A stretch of 64,000 bases of DNA from Alligator mississippiensis (Eukaryota; Chordata; Crocodylia; Alligatoridae): the NCBI RefSeq assembly GCF_030867095.1, contig NC_081828.1, positions 51,313,434-51,377,433 on the forward strand, given 5' to 3'. The notes below the pieces were generated by a model. That model did no database searches. It was not told the DNA's origin and saw only the letters and a list, made by a program, of their open reading frames with translations. The position numbers and the translations under genes are program-made. Positions 12,201 to 26,300 of this stretch are shown here, piece by piece; within the stretch, counting starts at the first letter, position 1, and each line of letters begins with the position of its first letter.

Positions 12201-15200
12201 GCTGTTGTGCTGTGCATTTTGAAATTGAAGATGTCTTCTACCTGGCAATTTGTGAAGTGTAGGTACTTCAAAAAGCTGGAAGCATGGGGAGGTAGTTGTG
12301 ATTTATTTTGATCCAAGTCAAAAGATAGATCTCTCTTCCTTATTGTTCTCCTTTTTTTTTTTTATGCATACAGGATGTGGCAGATCTTTCCAATTTGCAG
12401 GAAGAGACATTAGAATTCAGGGAACTATTGGGTCACATTGATGAAAAAGTGAGACATGTTGAAGACTCCACTAGGGAGAAACTGAGACTTGTTCAGAAGG
12501 GCCTTTTCAAGTGGCTGCAGTACTTCCAGGAAAATGCTTTGTGAGTGTCCAGAAGTGAATAACTTGGACCATAGTGTGCAGAGCCGACCATAGGGCTGTG
12601 CAGGACAGGGAGGTGGTGAGTGGCCAGAGCGGGAGGGCAGGGTGGCGAGTGGTTGGGGTGGGGTGGCGAGTAGCCAGCAGCAAGCATTGGCTGCGCAGAG
12701 TGGTGGCACCCTCAGCGGGGTTTGTACAGCACTATCTGCAGGGCTTGGGGCCCTGATTTCCCTGCCTCCAGGGAAATATATAATTTATAATCTGGAAATA
12801 AACATACCTGTAGTAACTTTCAAATAGGGAAGTTACTACAGGTACCCATAGGCTGAGTTCCTCCAGAATTGATGCAGGTTCCCTCTTTTACAACTACTTC
12901 AAGTTTTAGCACGGGCACTCCATAAACACACTTTTAAGTAGCACTTCTTTACCTACTTTTATATTGTACAAACTATGCACAACATTTGTCCAAAGCCAAA
13001 AAGACTCATGATTTAACACACATTCACTGGGGCAGGCCCCAGCAGCGATAACAGCATTTAAAACCATGGTGAATCCAGAGCTCAACAGTGCTCGGTATTA
13101 GGGCTGTGCAAAGCTTTGGGTCGTGATTTGATTCAGAGGAGATTTGGCCCGATTTGGTGGCTGAATCTTAATCAAATTGGGACCAATTAAAAGGTCTGAA
13201 TCAATTCAAAGCTCTCTGAATCTTCGGAAAAGATTTGGATAACTTTGATTCGGGCAGTCCCTGGTGGCTACAGCAGGGAGCTGCAGCCGGATTCTGAGCT
13301 GGTAAGTAGGGGGTGGGGGAGGGGACAATGGGGGCACCCCTGCCAGGCCCCATCCCCTGCCTGCTTCCCCAGCCCCACCATGGCTGCCCCACCTGCCCCA
13401 GCTCCCAGCCCTTTAAAGAAAAGCCCTGGTGCTCACCGGGTGCTGCTGGGTAGGGAGATGGGGGTGATCCCTGACATCCCCCACTGCCCCACACTGCATG
13501 GGGGGCTCTGTACAAGCCCCCCAAACCCCACAATGGCTGACCTGCCTGCCACAGCTCTGACCCTTTAAGGAAAAAAAAAAATGGAGAAAAGCCCTGGGAC
13601 TAACCGTTCCTGCAGCGGCTCCGGGGCTTCAGGGGGCTCATGGAAGAGCCCCCCCATGCAACATGGGGCAGTGGGGGGCAGCAGGGATCACCCCCCCACC
13701 TGTAGGAACAATGAGTCTGGAGTTTTCTCACCTTTTTTTTTTTCTTCTTAAAGGGTGGGAGGTGTTTTTGTCATGAAAATTTATATGCAGATGAGATGCA
13801 GGGCAACCTGGTCAGGCTCCATCTCATGGTGGGTGGGCCACGCTAATCGTATGCAACAGGCTGAGAGAGGGGTGACAGAGGGATTCTGGTCAAACTGTCT
13901 GGGGCCCTGTTTAGTGATGTTTACCAGTCATTTAAGGCTGGTTAAGAAACAGGACTCATTGGAAATGGGAAGGAAAGGTGTGGCTTAGCTGTGGGAGTGA
14001 AGCAGAAGTATAAAATGTGTTCAGTATAGTGGCTTACCATGACTTTAAAATGATTTCTGAGGGGGACTGAGCACAAAGGGTATTATACTAAATCTTATTT
14101 AGGTGGGTTACACTAACCCAGGGGAGGGCGAAATAGTAGATTGTTTCTCAGTCTCTTGTGGACTAAGATCAAGCGCTGCACTGGCCTGCTGCCCCAACCC
14201 AGATGGAGTTGAGTGGTATTGTGTAGTAGAGGTTGTACCCATGTCCAGTGCACTGCAGACAGGACACCTAATGAGAGTCTGGTATGGCCTCCCAGTGGGC
14301 AGCTCCGTGGGAGGATCTCTGCTACACACCTACTTTATGGAAATGGGGAACTCCTCCCTATCTTGCTCCTATGGCTGTTGGCTAGGGGCAAGAAAGACTC
14401 AGGGGCATCCAAACCTCAAGAACTCCAGGCTTGGCCCTGCACATAGGATGCCTGCCATATGGATTTGGGAAGCCCCAGGCTGGAAAGTCTGGGGTGGAAG
14501 ATACTTGCCGGTTGTAGTGCCACATATAGTGTTTGAACAATTGAGTTTTGCTCAGTCAAGAGGATTCGGAACTGATTTGGCAAATTTGACCTGGAATATG
14601 AAAAATTTTCACCAAAAAAAAAAAAAAATCTGGCTGGTGGCCAGACTCCATTTCCCAGCAGCCCCTACCCATGTCTCTGTGGCTGGTTTCCATGGAGACC
14701 CCAGGAGCTGTGTTAGCGACAGCATGGGGCCAGAGTTTCCATAGAGACTAGCTCCAGCAGCTCTGGCAGGGTGCACAGCTGCGCGAGTAGCTGCTTCATG
14801 GTCAGGGCTGTGATTTTTGCAGTGGTGACAGTATGGTCTGGAGCCAGGGCAGAGCCACAGTCTGCTCCCTGCATGTCCCTGCCTGGGGTGTGCAGGCAGT
14901 GGATCATGGTTGTGCCCTGGCTCCAGACCACTGTTACCACTGCAAGATCCCAGGCCCGGAGCAGGTCCTGCCCTGCGAGTGCTGCTGGGGCTGGTCTCCA
15001 TGGAAACTGGCTGCAGGAACATGGGCAGGGGCTGCTGAGAAGTGGAGTCTGCTGTGGGCTGGCCTTTGCCCGCCCTTACACTAACCTGTCATTTGGCCAA
15101 GATCCCTGGCAGGGGAGATGGTGTGATCATCACCACGGTAGAAGGTAGGATTGGTCTAGGTGGTTTTGCTGTACCTCGAAAAAGGGATCCCCTTCTCCCT

Positions 15201-18200
15201 GACCGTGAATGACTTTGTATAGTTGAGGGTGGAGACCTGTTCATTGCACTGCTGGCATGCATCCCTATGAGAGTCTGCTATAGCCTCCCAATGGGAGAAT
15301 CTCAGCTACATACTTTATTTTATGGAGATGGGGGATTTCTCCCTAGCTTGCCTCCTTTGCCTTTTTTGGCTAAGGGAAAGTGGGACTCAGGGGTATCTGA
15401 ACCCCAAGACTCCAGGCTTGGGGCTTGCACATAGGATGCCTGATATGGATTTGTGAGTATCTGAAGCCCCAAGCTGAAGAGCCTGGGAAGTAAGATACTT
15501 GCTGGTGTTAACACCACGTGGAACTGAATGACTGGGCTTTGTTCAGCTGATGGATTTTTGAACTGATGTGTTTAATTTGGCCTGAGACATGAACATTTTT
15601 TTAAAAAAAGGCTAAGATCAAGCATTTTTGGCACCAAGGGGAGGGTGTCAGGTCTGGCTCTGGCCATCCCAGTGCTGGCCTGGTATTGGTATTGCAGTAC
15701 CTCCAGGCTGGTACCCATTCCCTACCAGGGGAGCAGCTGCTCTTTTTTTTTAAGGCACACGTACATGTGTCCCCTTGTCCCCTCTTTCCCTCTCCCTCCC
15801 ATCAGTATCTTTACTCTGTATGGGCCATGTGTTTTATAATCATAATCAGTGTTGGCTTCATTTAGTCAACTTTATAGCTGGTTTCCATTATTGGGCACAT
15901 ACTGCTTTTGGCAACAGTTTAATGATAGACAATGTATTTAGTGAGGTTTCCTTGTATGCAAATGTAAGTTAAGGAGCTTCACCCCCATGTTGATTGAGGG
16001 GAGAAAACCTGGTCTTGTATTTGAGTATTTATGGAGGAAGTACTTTATCTCTCTAACATGCAGTTGTAACAATGATTAAACACCCGGTATTATTTTCCTT
16101 CAGTTCATGTCTATGCTTAAAGTGACCTTTTATCATAGATGAGACACCAAATGCTCTCGTGATTCAAATGAAAGACTATAAATCATTTGGTGGGTGAAGC
16201 CATACAGACCTTTCCTGTAGCATAATGGCATTCATTTTAAGTACCGCTTACATATATCCCATGCCAGTCTTAAGTTTACTTTTGGTTTTAGATTGCTCAT
16301 TGAGGGGAGTGTGTTTTCTCTCCCATCTTATCCCTTCTTTTTCATGTTCTCTTTCTGCCTTCATAGTGGGAAAGCAGGTTTCTCTCAGATGAAGGAAGAT
16401 GTAATGGAGGGAGCGCTACAAGACCTCAAGAACTTCGGAAATGTAAGACTTTCTGATCAACATCTACAGTACTAATAAATCCTTTTAAATTCTGTGAATG
16501 CTCAGATGGATACAAGGGTATAGGTTGTAGCTGTGTTGGTCTAAGGACATAGGCAGACAAGGTTCCTTGGGTGAATTTGATATCTTTTATTAGACCAACC
16601 CAAATGGTTGGAGAATAGTTATTAAGCAAGCTTTCGAGTTCAAAAACCCTTCGTCAGGCTAAGGAAGTTTCAGCAGTTGGTGTGTGCTCTTCCTGGATGG
16701 AATGAAAAGTAAAGAAGCCAGGGGCTGGGCTGGGCTGGGGAGTCAGTTGCCAGGCAGATTATAATGTATCAAAAATCCAATGTCTATGTTTAGTCCATGA
16801 TCTCTAGTATCCAGCAGGTTGATGAAATGGAGCTCATAGGCTCGTCTCTGGGAAGTGTTGTGTAAATTTCCCTTGAGGATCAGGACTGAGAGATTGGAGA
16901 GAGAGTGGCCCTCCTGTGAGAAATTGCCCCCATCGGTAATTGGGTATTTCTGTCTTTGATAGATTTCTGGTGTGCGTTCATTCTGGTGCGCAGTTGTTGT
17001 TTGGTCTCTCCTACGTATTTTCCATCAGGGCATTTGGTGCATTGGATGAGATATATTACATTTCTGGAGGTGCAGCTGTAAGATCCGGGAATGCTAATGG
17101 CTCTGTTGTGGGGTGTAGTAATAGTGGGGGTGGTGGAGATGTGTTGGCAGGTTTTGCATTTCTTGCCATGGCACGGTCTGGATCCTTTTGGTGTGTTCTG
17201 GGCTTGAGGAAGTTTGCTTCTGGTGATGAGGTTAGCGAGGTTCGGTGCTTGTTTGAAGGCTAGGATGGGTGGCTCTGGGAAGATCTTTTTAAGAATAGGG
17301 TCTCTTTCTAATATGGGTTGCAATTTTTTGAAGATTTTCTGTACAGGTTCAAGGGAGGGGTGATATGTCACAACCAGCAGTGTGCAATTTGTGGGGGGTT
17401 TTCTTCTGTACTGCAGCAGTTCTTCATGTGGTATCCGGGTGGCTCTTTCAAACATGCGATCTATCTCTCTGGACAAGTGTCCTTGCTGGGTGAAAGCCTT
17501 TTTAAGATTGGTGAGGTGGCAATCCCGGGTGTTCTCTTCAGTGCAAATTCAGTGATATCTGAGGGCTTGGCTGTATATCACAGCTTTTTTAATGTGTTTA
17601 GGGTGATTGCTGGTTCTGTGCAGATATGTATGTTGGTCTGTGGGTTTCTTGTATACTGTGGTCTGTATTTTACCCTTCTGGATACTGATCATTGTGTCTA
17701 AAAAGGGGATGTTGGTGCTGGGGTATTCTAAAGAAAGTTGGATGGAAGGGTGGTGATTGAGTTCCACCAGAAATTCAACAATCAGAGATTGCAGGTTTTC
17801 AGTCCAAATGATGAAGATGTCATCGATGTATCTTAAGTATAGCAAGGGTTTGATGGTGCAGTTCTTGAGGAAGTCTTTTTCTAGGTGGTTCATAAAAAGG
17901 TTGGCATACTGTGGGGCCATTTTAGTGCCCATAGCTGTTCCCATCATCTGGAGGAAGTGTTGATTATTGAAAGTGAAAATGTTGTGTGTGAGGATGAAGT
18001 GTATAAGGTCAGTAATATCTTTGGGCCTGTATTCTGAGTTGTAATCTTGTTCCTGTAGATATGTAAGGCAGGCTTGGATGCCATCCTGGTGCGGGATGTT
18101 GGTATATAGGCTGGTAACGTCCATGGTGGCTAGGATTGTGTTGCTGGGAAGGTGGTCTATGTTTTTAAGCTTCCGTAGCAAGTCTGTAGTGTCTTGGACA

Positions 18201-20329
18201 AAACTTGCTCTGTGGGTGACAAGCGGTTTTAGGATTGATTCAACGAAACTTGATATTTCCTCAGTTAGGGTCCCATGGTTGGATATGATAGGTCTGCCAG
18301 GGTTCCCTTGTTTGTGGATTTTAGGGAGCATGTAAAAAGTCCCCGGGTTAGGTAGCGGGGGGATCAAGGTCTGTAGTTTTTCTTGTAGTCTTGATGGAAA
18401 TGATTTGATGGTATTGTTGAGTTTTTTGGTGAAAAGGGGAGTAGGATCTTCTTGTAGTTCTTTGTAGTAGGTGGTGTCAGAGAGCTGTCTCTTAGCTTCC
18501 TTTATCTAATCCTCACGGTTTAGGATGACTGTGGCTCCTCCTTTATCTGCTGGTTTTATTACTATTTGGTGGTTAGATCTTAGAGATTCATGGCCTTTTT
18601 CTCTGGTAGAGAGGTTGTTGTGGTGGCGTGTGTTGCTGTTTATTTAATTGTTCATCCTTTCCCTGAAGCAGTCAATGTAGCGGTCAAGGTTAGGGTTTCA
18701 TCCACTGTGAGGTGTCCAATCTAATGTTTTTTAGGGCTTTTTGGCATTGATCCTTTCCTGAATGTTGTCAGAGGATGAGTTGTTGTTGGGAGTGGGTCAC
18801 TCAACAGTAAAGCAGTTCTCCCATTTGTTCTGATAGTTGCCATGTCTGTGACAGCTTTATCTGCTGGGTTTCCCTAATGTTTCTCATTGGGTTTCCACCT
18901 CTCTTCTGTTAAATCCCAGGGGATGGTTGAGCTAACTGAGTGTTTTTTCTGTGGTGACATACTGATTCCATTTCTTTCAGATGTTGAATGAGGACCTGGA
19001 GCAATTTGGAGGGGATGCGCTCCTAGCAAGCAAGGAGACTTTCAAGACTGCTGTCAGGCTGCAGAAACATTGGACAGAGCTGGGACAAGCAATGCTCAGT
19101 CGCCACAAAGATGTTAATGGGCTGATGCCTCCAGAGTTCACTGTCATGGAAGAAATAAACAGAAGTGCAACTAAGCTCTGCCAGCAATATAACATAAGGA
19201 TAAATGGGGAGAATGGTAAGACAAAGTCTTCTTCCTCACAAGAGGAAACTACATAGTCAACTCCCATTAGAAAATGAGAGAGAGAAGGAGAAACCTGGGG
19301 ATAAGTGTAAAAGGATAGCTCTGCATCTCATAAAACTTTAGGACAGGGCCTTTGTGCTGTAGCGCCTGGGTGTCTCAGTGCTCCCTTCAGGAAGCCCAAA
19401 ATTAGTTCAACTATTGTTGGGCCTTCCCTTTAAAGGGAAATAATAAAATCAGACATATTGGCAGCAACAAAGGCAGCCTTTCAAAACTAAGCCAGAATTA
19501 TTAGCCAGCTGGAATACAGTATAGTGTGTGGCCAATCTTAAAACACAGGGATTATTGCCAAGTGTACCATATTTTCTTGAAATTCACATTGTCTCTCAAT
19601 CCCTCTTAGTCCTGTTGCTGGACTGCATCACGCAGTTCCTTAGGAATTTTATTTTGTGCATATGTGCATTTTGAAACATATTGGATCAAGCCTTTCTGAA
19701 ACAAGGGATATAATTAAAGTTCTTAATTTAAGAATGTTGTAAGAAGCCATTAAGTTCCTTTTTAAAACCAAAGAGCTGACACTATAGTGGCCTTTACTTC
19801 AAACACAGGCATGTGTTACTGCTTAAAAAAATTATGTACAAGCCAAATTTGGATGGAGAAGTTTGGTGGAGCTGTATGTCTGAGAAAAGTAGGGCAAAAA
19901 CTAGAGGAACTAAGAAAATGCATCAAGGAGGTACCACACACAACCGGGGGCATTTGTACACGTCATGATTTTTCCTGTTTACCCTGCCACAATTGCATTT
20001 GTGTTTGCACGAGTGGGATTTTCCACTGCTTTAATAGTCTTTTCGACACGTTAAACTAATGCTGCTCAGACATGTTTTATTTAGCGTTGCCACTGCTTAC
20101 TGCACCTTATCTATGGATTCTTGTTGTGCAAACAAGCAACTCAGAGACATGTAATTACTTTTATTCACCATCAGGTGGCGCTGTGCTAATTCTGTAGTTC
20201 AGGCCTTTGTCCAGGAGTACTAGGAGCATGACTCTGAGGAAAAAAGCTAAGTGTGAGAGAGATTTTGGGTTGACTGCTGGCTAGAGAGAGGTGTGAAGTT
20301 GCGAGCAGTGAAAATGTCTCCTACTGTTT

Positions 20330-20365
<36 letters not shown>

Positions 20366-23300
20366 AGGGATCCAGTACTTAATCCTGTTTACTTTACTAA
20401 GAACGTATAGCGTTAACAATATCTGATTCCATCGTCAGTTTCTCTTCCTAATGGAAACGGCCCATAGAACCCCAAGCTTTGGCTAATCACTCGGATCAAC
20501 TCCCCAGTCTATTATAAAATAATGTATGTGCTGAGAAAGGACAGATCTGTCTTGACATTATTTCAAACCAATGCACAGCTGCTAATTCTTGTGACATTGA
20601 ACAGCTGTGCTATGCTGGAAAGTCAGTATGTCAGGAAAATCCCACTGTCTCTCCTGAACTTTAGTAAGCCTTGAATCCAGTCCTTATTAAGTGATTCATC
20701 TTCAAAACCAGACTACCAATTTACAGCATAGTGTATTCATTTCTCTTGTCTTGTTTCTGCAGCTTAACTTGCATGGAGTGCAGGCATACACTTAACACTT
20801 TCTCTTTTTCCTCCTGCAGGTGTAACTAGGATTTTGATGGGGTTGGTGAGCAGTTTGGAAGATTGGTTGTTCAAGCAGCTAACCTGCAAGCGGGCATCTG
20901 ACATACGTGAATCTGATTGGTTGAAATTATATCAAGTAATTCCAGAGTGGCTGTCCCAGGTGGATGCACTGATGACCATTATAGGTTCCAGTCAGTCTCA
21001 TGAGGAAGAGAAGAATAAAAAGCCGCATGTTCCGTAAGACAGGTTCTTGCCAGTGTTGTCCATTCCTCCCTCTGGGACTATCCTGATATAACTTTCTCTT
21101 CTCCTGTTTGTGGTGGAAACTGTCTGGCACAGGGTAATAGGATACAGAACCTTTCACCTCTAGGTCATCACTTGAACTCTGGTCTGGGTGGGTAGTGACT
21201 GAAAGTCTTTCTCTCCTATTTGGTAATATCCATGAAAAGCATTAGTGGCTTCTTCCAAGTTCCTAACACACACTGTGTTCTCTTGGCTGACACCCTCCAC
21301 TGATAGTCTCTATGTGTAGAGGTCAAAAACTGAATGGTGTTCAGAGACTGAATCTTGCCTTCCCTCTAGTTATGACTTTTCAGGTCAGGAAAGAAGCACA
21401 ATGCTAGGGCAGTGTGAAGAATCTTGCTGCTCAGACTTTATCTGTTATATGGATAAAAAGAGGAGTTTGGGCCTTAGCTGGTTAGTTTGGCACCAAACAT
21501 GGTAAGACTACACAAGTCTTGCTGTTTCTGTTGTATTAATTTAAGCAGAAGATGAAAAAGACTTGAAAAACAAATAGTGACGCTGCATAATTTCTTAACC
21601 TTCTAGGTTAAGGATATCTATAGTTTTACCATCTCATTGCATCCAAGAGTGCTGAGGGTATTGGTTGATGTGACTGCAAAGCTGCTGGTCATTATCTTTG
21701 AAAACTTGTGGCAGTTGGGGGAAGTCCCAGATAATTGGAAAAGGGCAAATATAGTGCCTGTCTTTAAAAAAGGGAAGGAAGAGGATCCAGGGAGCTACAG
21801 ACCAGTCAGCTTCACCTCAGTCCCCAGAAAAATCATGGAGTAGGTCCTTAAAGAATCCATTTCTAAGCACCTGGAAGAGAAGAAGGTGATTAGGAACAGT
21901 CAGCATGGATTCACCAAGGGCAAGTCATGCCTGACCAACCTGATTGTCTTCTATGATGAGATGACTGGCTCTGTGGATGTGAGGAGACTACTGGATGTAG
22001 TATACCTTGACTTTAGCAAGGCTTCTGATACTGTCTCCCACAGCATTCTTGCAAGCAAGCTGAGAAAATATGGGTCGGATGAATGGACTGCAAAGTGGAT
22101 AGAAAGCTGGTTGGATTGTCGGGCTAAATGGGTAGTAATCAATGGCTCGTTGTGTAGTTGGCAGACAGAATCAAGTGGAGTGCCCCAGGAGTTGGTCCTG
22201 GAGCCAGTTTTGCTCAATATCTAAATCAATGACCTGGAAGATGGCATAAAGTGCACTCTCAGCAAGTTTACAGATTACATCAAGCTGGGAGGAGTAGTAG
22301 ATATGCTGGAGGGTAGGGGTAGGATTCAAAGTGACCTAGACAAATTGGAGGATTGGGCCAAAAGAAATCTCATGAGTTTCAACAAGGACAAGTGCAAAGT
22401 CCTGCACTTAGGATGGAAGAATCCCATGCACCGCTACAGCCTGGGGACAGACTGGCTAAGCAGCAGCTCTGCTGGAAAGGACCTAGGAGTTACAGAAGAT
22501 GATGAGATGTCTATGAGTCAGCAGTGTGCCCTTTTTTCCAAGAAGGCTAGCAGCATACTAGGCTACATTAGTAGGAGCATTTGCTGGCAAATCAAGGGAA
22601 GTAATTGTACTGGTGAGGCCACATCTGGAGTAGTGTGTCCAGTTTTAGGCTCCCCATTATAGAAAGGATGTGGACAAGTTGGAGAGAGTACAGCAGAGTA
22701 CAGTGAAAATGGTTTGTGGGCTGGGGCACATGACTTGTGCGGAGAGGCTGAGGGAACTGGGTTTATTTAGTCTGCAGAGGAGAAGACTAAGGGAGGATTT
22801 GATAGCAGCCTTTAACTACCTGAAGGGTAGCTCCAAAAAAGATGGAACTAGACTGTTCTCAGTGGTGACAGATGACAGACCAAGGAGCAATGGTTTCAAG
22901 TTGCAGCAAAGGAGGTTGAGATTGTATATTAGGAAAAAACTTTTCTCACTAGGAGGGTAGTAAAGCACTGGAACAGGTTACCTGGAAAGGTGGTTGAATC
23001 TCCATCCTTGGAGGTTTTTAAGGCTCGGCTCAGCAAAGCACTGGCGGAAATGATCTAGTTGGGGCTGGTCCTGCTTTGAGCAGGGAGTTGGACTAGATGA
23101 CCTCCTGAAGTCCCTTTCAACTGTAATTTTCTATGATTTTATTTTCCCCTCTGTCTGGCTGCTGAGTAAAACTAGTCTGAGGCCAGGGATGGTTACTTTT
23201 ATGAAGAGTTCTTTTACCTTGTGTTAAGTTGTAGGCTGTAGGTAGCTGCTTATTTTATAAATGTAAAAGAAAAAAAGATTTATTTACAGTAAGAGGCATG

Positions 23301-26300
23301 TAGCCAGATTCCTTCCAATGTTGCAGTTCTATTGACTCCAGTAAAATTACCGAAGGAATGAATTAACTGCAGAATACATACAAAATATAACAGACTGTTT
23401 AGTCATCAAAAAAAGCTACTGCATTTGCAAAATTGCCTCAGCCTTTGTAGAAAATATTGCAGAGTAAATACAGATTTTAAGTTGGAAAGTTAGACTTGAC
23501 CTTGCGATAAGAGAACTTTTTAGATCTTGTGCTATATGTATCACTTTTTTATTTTGGGTTTGTTTTTCAGGGTGGCACCAGCAGATGTATTTAAGATGAT
23601 TCAGCAATGGATCTTGTCTGTGACTAATGAAACTGAGAAGAACAATGTGTATCTTACTCAGGAAGTATGTATATGCCTGAAGTGGTTAGGGCTGAGAGCA
23701 TTTGCTCACTCTCTTGTTTTATTTCCTTATGTTGAGATGGTGTCATAAGGAATCCCCTGTCTGCTTTGATCCCCCTCATTCCCTTCAAAGCTCAGGACTA
23801 TAGCTTCCATCTCTCTGACAAGGGAAGGCTAAGTGGCCTTCTTTCAGAAGCTTTGAGAGGTGCTCCTTATTTAGTTGGAAGGATTTTTATAGTGTCATGA
23901 ACCAGAGCTGTAGGCAATATCACTAGACCTGGGGAATTTTGCCAGACTACTTATTTTTATCTATGTGTTTTACAAAAAGCTTTTGAAGATCTGTGGGATC
24001 ATCAGACTATTTCAGAATACACTTGGTGATATTACTGTAATGAGCATTTTAGTAAATTAATATCTATTTCATGTAGCTTTAGAGAAAAAAATGGCATTAA
24101 ACCAATTCTTTATATGAGATCCCCCATGCTCTCAAGAACTCAAGATCTTCCCACCCCATTCCTCTTTGCCTAGAAGTTTTCTACTGCCTTAGACTGATTC
24201 TCACTGTCTCTCCCCATAGTCCCAAGTGGAAGACCACATATAAATCATCTACTTAGTAAAGTTATTTGCATATTTTAAATTTACAGCATTTCTTTTGTAG
24301 GGTGTTCTTTCAAATAAATCCAACTGTGCTAGGAAAGGCAGACAGCTTGTGTTTCTACTTAAAATGGCAAGCAGGGTTAATAATTGAAATGTCAACGTTG
24401 CTGACTTTCAGAGGGGCTGCTGAGGGCCTCATTCCAGGATCTTAGCACCTGGCCCTGGATGTCTGAGGAAGACTGTTTTCAACTTGTATTTCTCTTTGTT
24501 GTTCTATTTGTTCAGGCTGATGAAAAGTAGAAACAGAATTAGTAGATGTGCAGAGAAAGTACAAGCCCTACTTTATGAGCTATTACGGTAGTAATGCATG
24601 GTGGAGCGTGCATTTGTCAGCAGTTGGAGGGCCAAAGCATACATTTAAACTATTCAAGAAGTGGGCCAGCAGCCTTCCACTTCTCTTGCTGCAATGGCCT
24701 ATTGCTGTAGTACAGGGGCCAGCAATGTTTTACAAGTCATGGGCTGGAACAACCTGGCTTCTGTCCAACATGAGCCAGGTGGCAGGAGAGCTTTCCTGAA
24801 GCCCATACTGGAGCCAGTCACCAGGAAGCTGTCTCCCTGCCACTGCCCCTTCTCCCCATCCCCAGCTCCCTGGCTGCAGCATCGGTGCAAGTTCAAGCCA
24901 ATGGAGAGCTGTGGCAGAACCAGGTATATGCAGACTGCCTTTTTGCTGCTGCTTCTCCCCACTCTGGTCCCAGCCTCTGGCTGCAATGCAGGCACAGCTG
25001 GAAGCTGCACAGCCCCAATACAACTCCCTCACTGACTTTCAGCTGGCTCCTGGCTGTCTGGCCCTGGCATGGGCCCAGACAAATCTCTCTGGCCAGCTCC
25101 ACAGGCCAGGTTCAGTGGCTCTGTGGGATAGATTGGGCCCATGGGCCGCATGTTGCCAATCCTTGTTCTAGCAGATCCTATTTGAATTAATTTTGCAATA
25201 CATCATATCCCTGTAATTTTGCAATACATCCTATCCCTGTGAAAAAATTCTTAATGAAGATAAAGTTAAAGGGTGTGAACCTTGACTCCCGTCTCACTGG
25301 AATGCATTTTAAAAGAGGTTCCAGATCACAGGCCCCTTTGCTAGTTATCGCTTGTCATCTGGCTTCTCAAAAACAGTTTTGCTATGATCAGCTCATACAG
25401 CTGTCTGGGGCTGTTCAGTTACTGGTTCATCCTAGAATCCTATTGGGCAGATGCTGTTTCAGTGTCATACAGGATTCTGGGACATACCTGCTTCTTGGAA
25501 ATTTAAGACTGTGGTGTGGCTGACAAAAGCAGCTCAGTGATCTCAGAGGAAGGAACTAGGTAAAGGGAAGAACCAGGATAGGAAAAGATGGTAACATGGA
25601 AAGAAGAGAGGAAAAAGAGAAGTTTAACTAAATATTTCTGCCTCAGAGGGACAATTTACCAGTGAAGTGTGTGTCAGTCTTCACCCACACACATTGACAG
25701 TGCCACTGAGGTTGGAATTGTGGACAGGACAACTGCTCGCCATTCCAGCACCATTCCTGCTGCAGGTTTATTCATGCTTTAACCTTTCAGTGTGATGGTT
25801 TTTCCAGGTGGTTGAACTCCACAAAGCTCTGATCATGTGGATGGTGAATTTGCTGAGATTGATGGTGCCTGACCGCTTGTCCAGTGAGTGTCCCCTAAGC
25901 GAAGATGCTGAAGCTGCTGAGAAACAGCTCAAAGTGTTTAGTACTTGTAAGCTAGAAGAAGAAGCTGTAAACCTGGTTGCCAAGTTTAGCAGATTCTCCA
26001 GTTACATAATTAGGTATTTTAACAGTCTATACACATCACAAGCCTAATAGGGTTTTCTCTAATAGGAATGATCCAGAGGATGGCACAGGAGTGTCTCCTG
26101 CAGGAGGTGTGGTCTTATCAAAAGTGGGTAAGGCCATGGGCAGATGTTGGATTTGTAGAGCTACATACACTCTTGTAGAACTACAAAAAGAGGATGTACA
26201 AGTGTACATTCTGCCTGTAGCGCTACAAAAATGGCACAAGCGCTACAGGGGATCTTGCACATTATCCCACCATGCTCTGCCATCCCCCTCTTCCCCCTCC

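Noticed and set aside
14103-15148. Several frames of 75-213 codons
   Set aside because: They fall in the direct repeats and the fold-back element; composition and overlap on both strands speak against genes.
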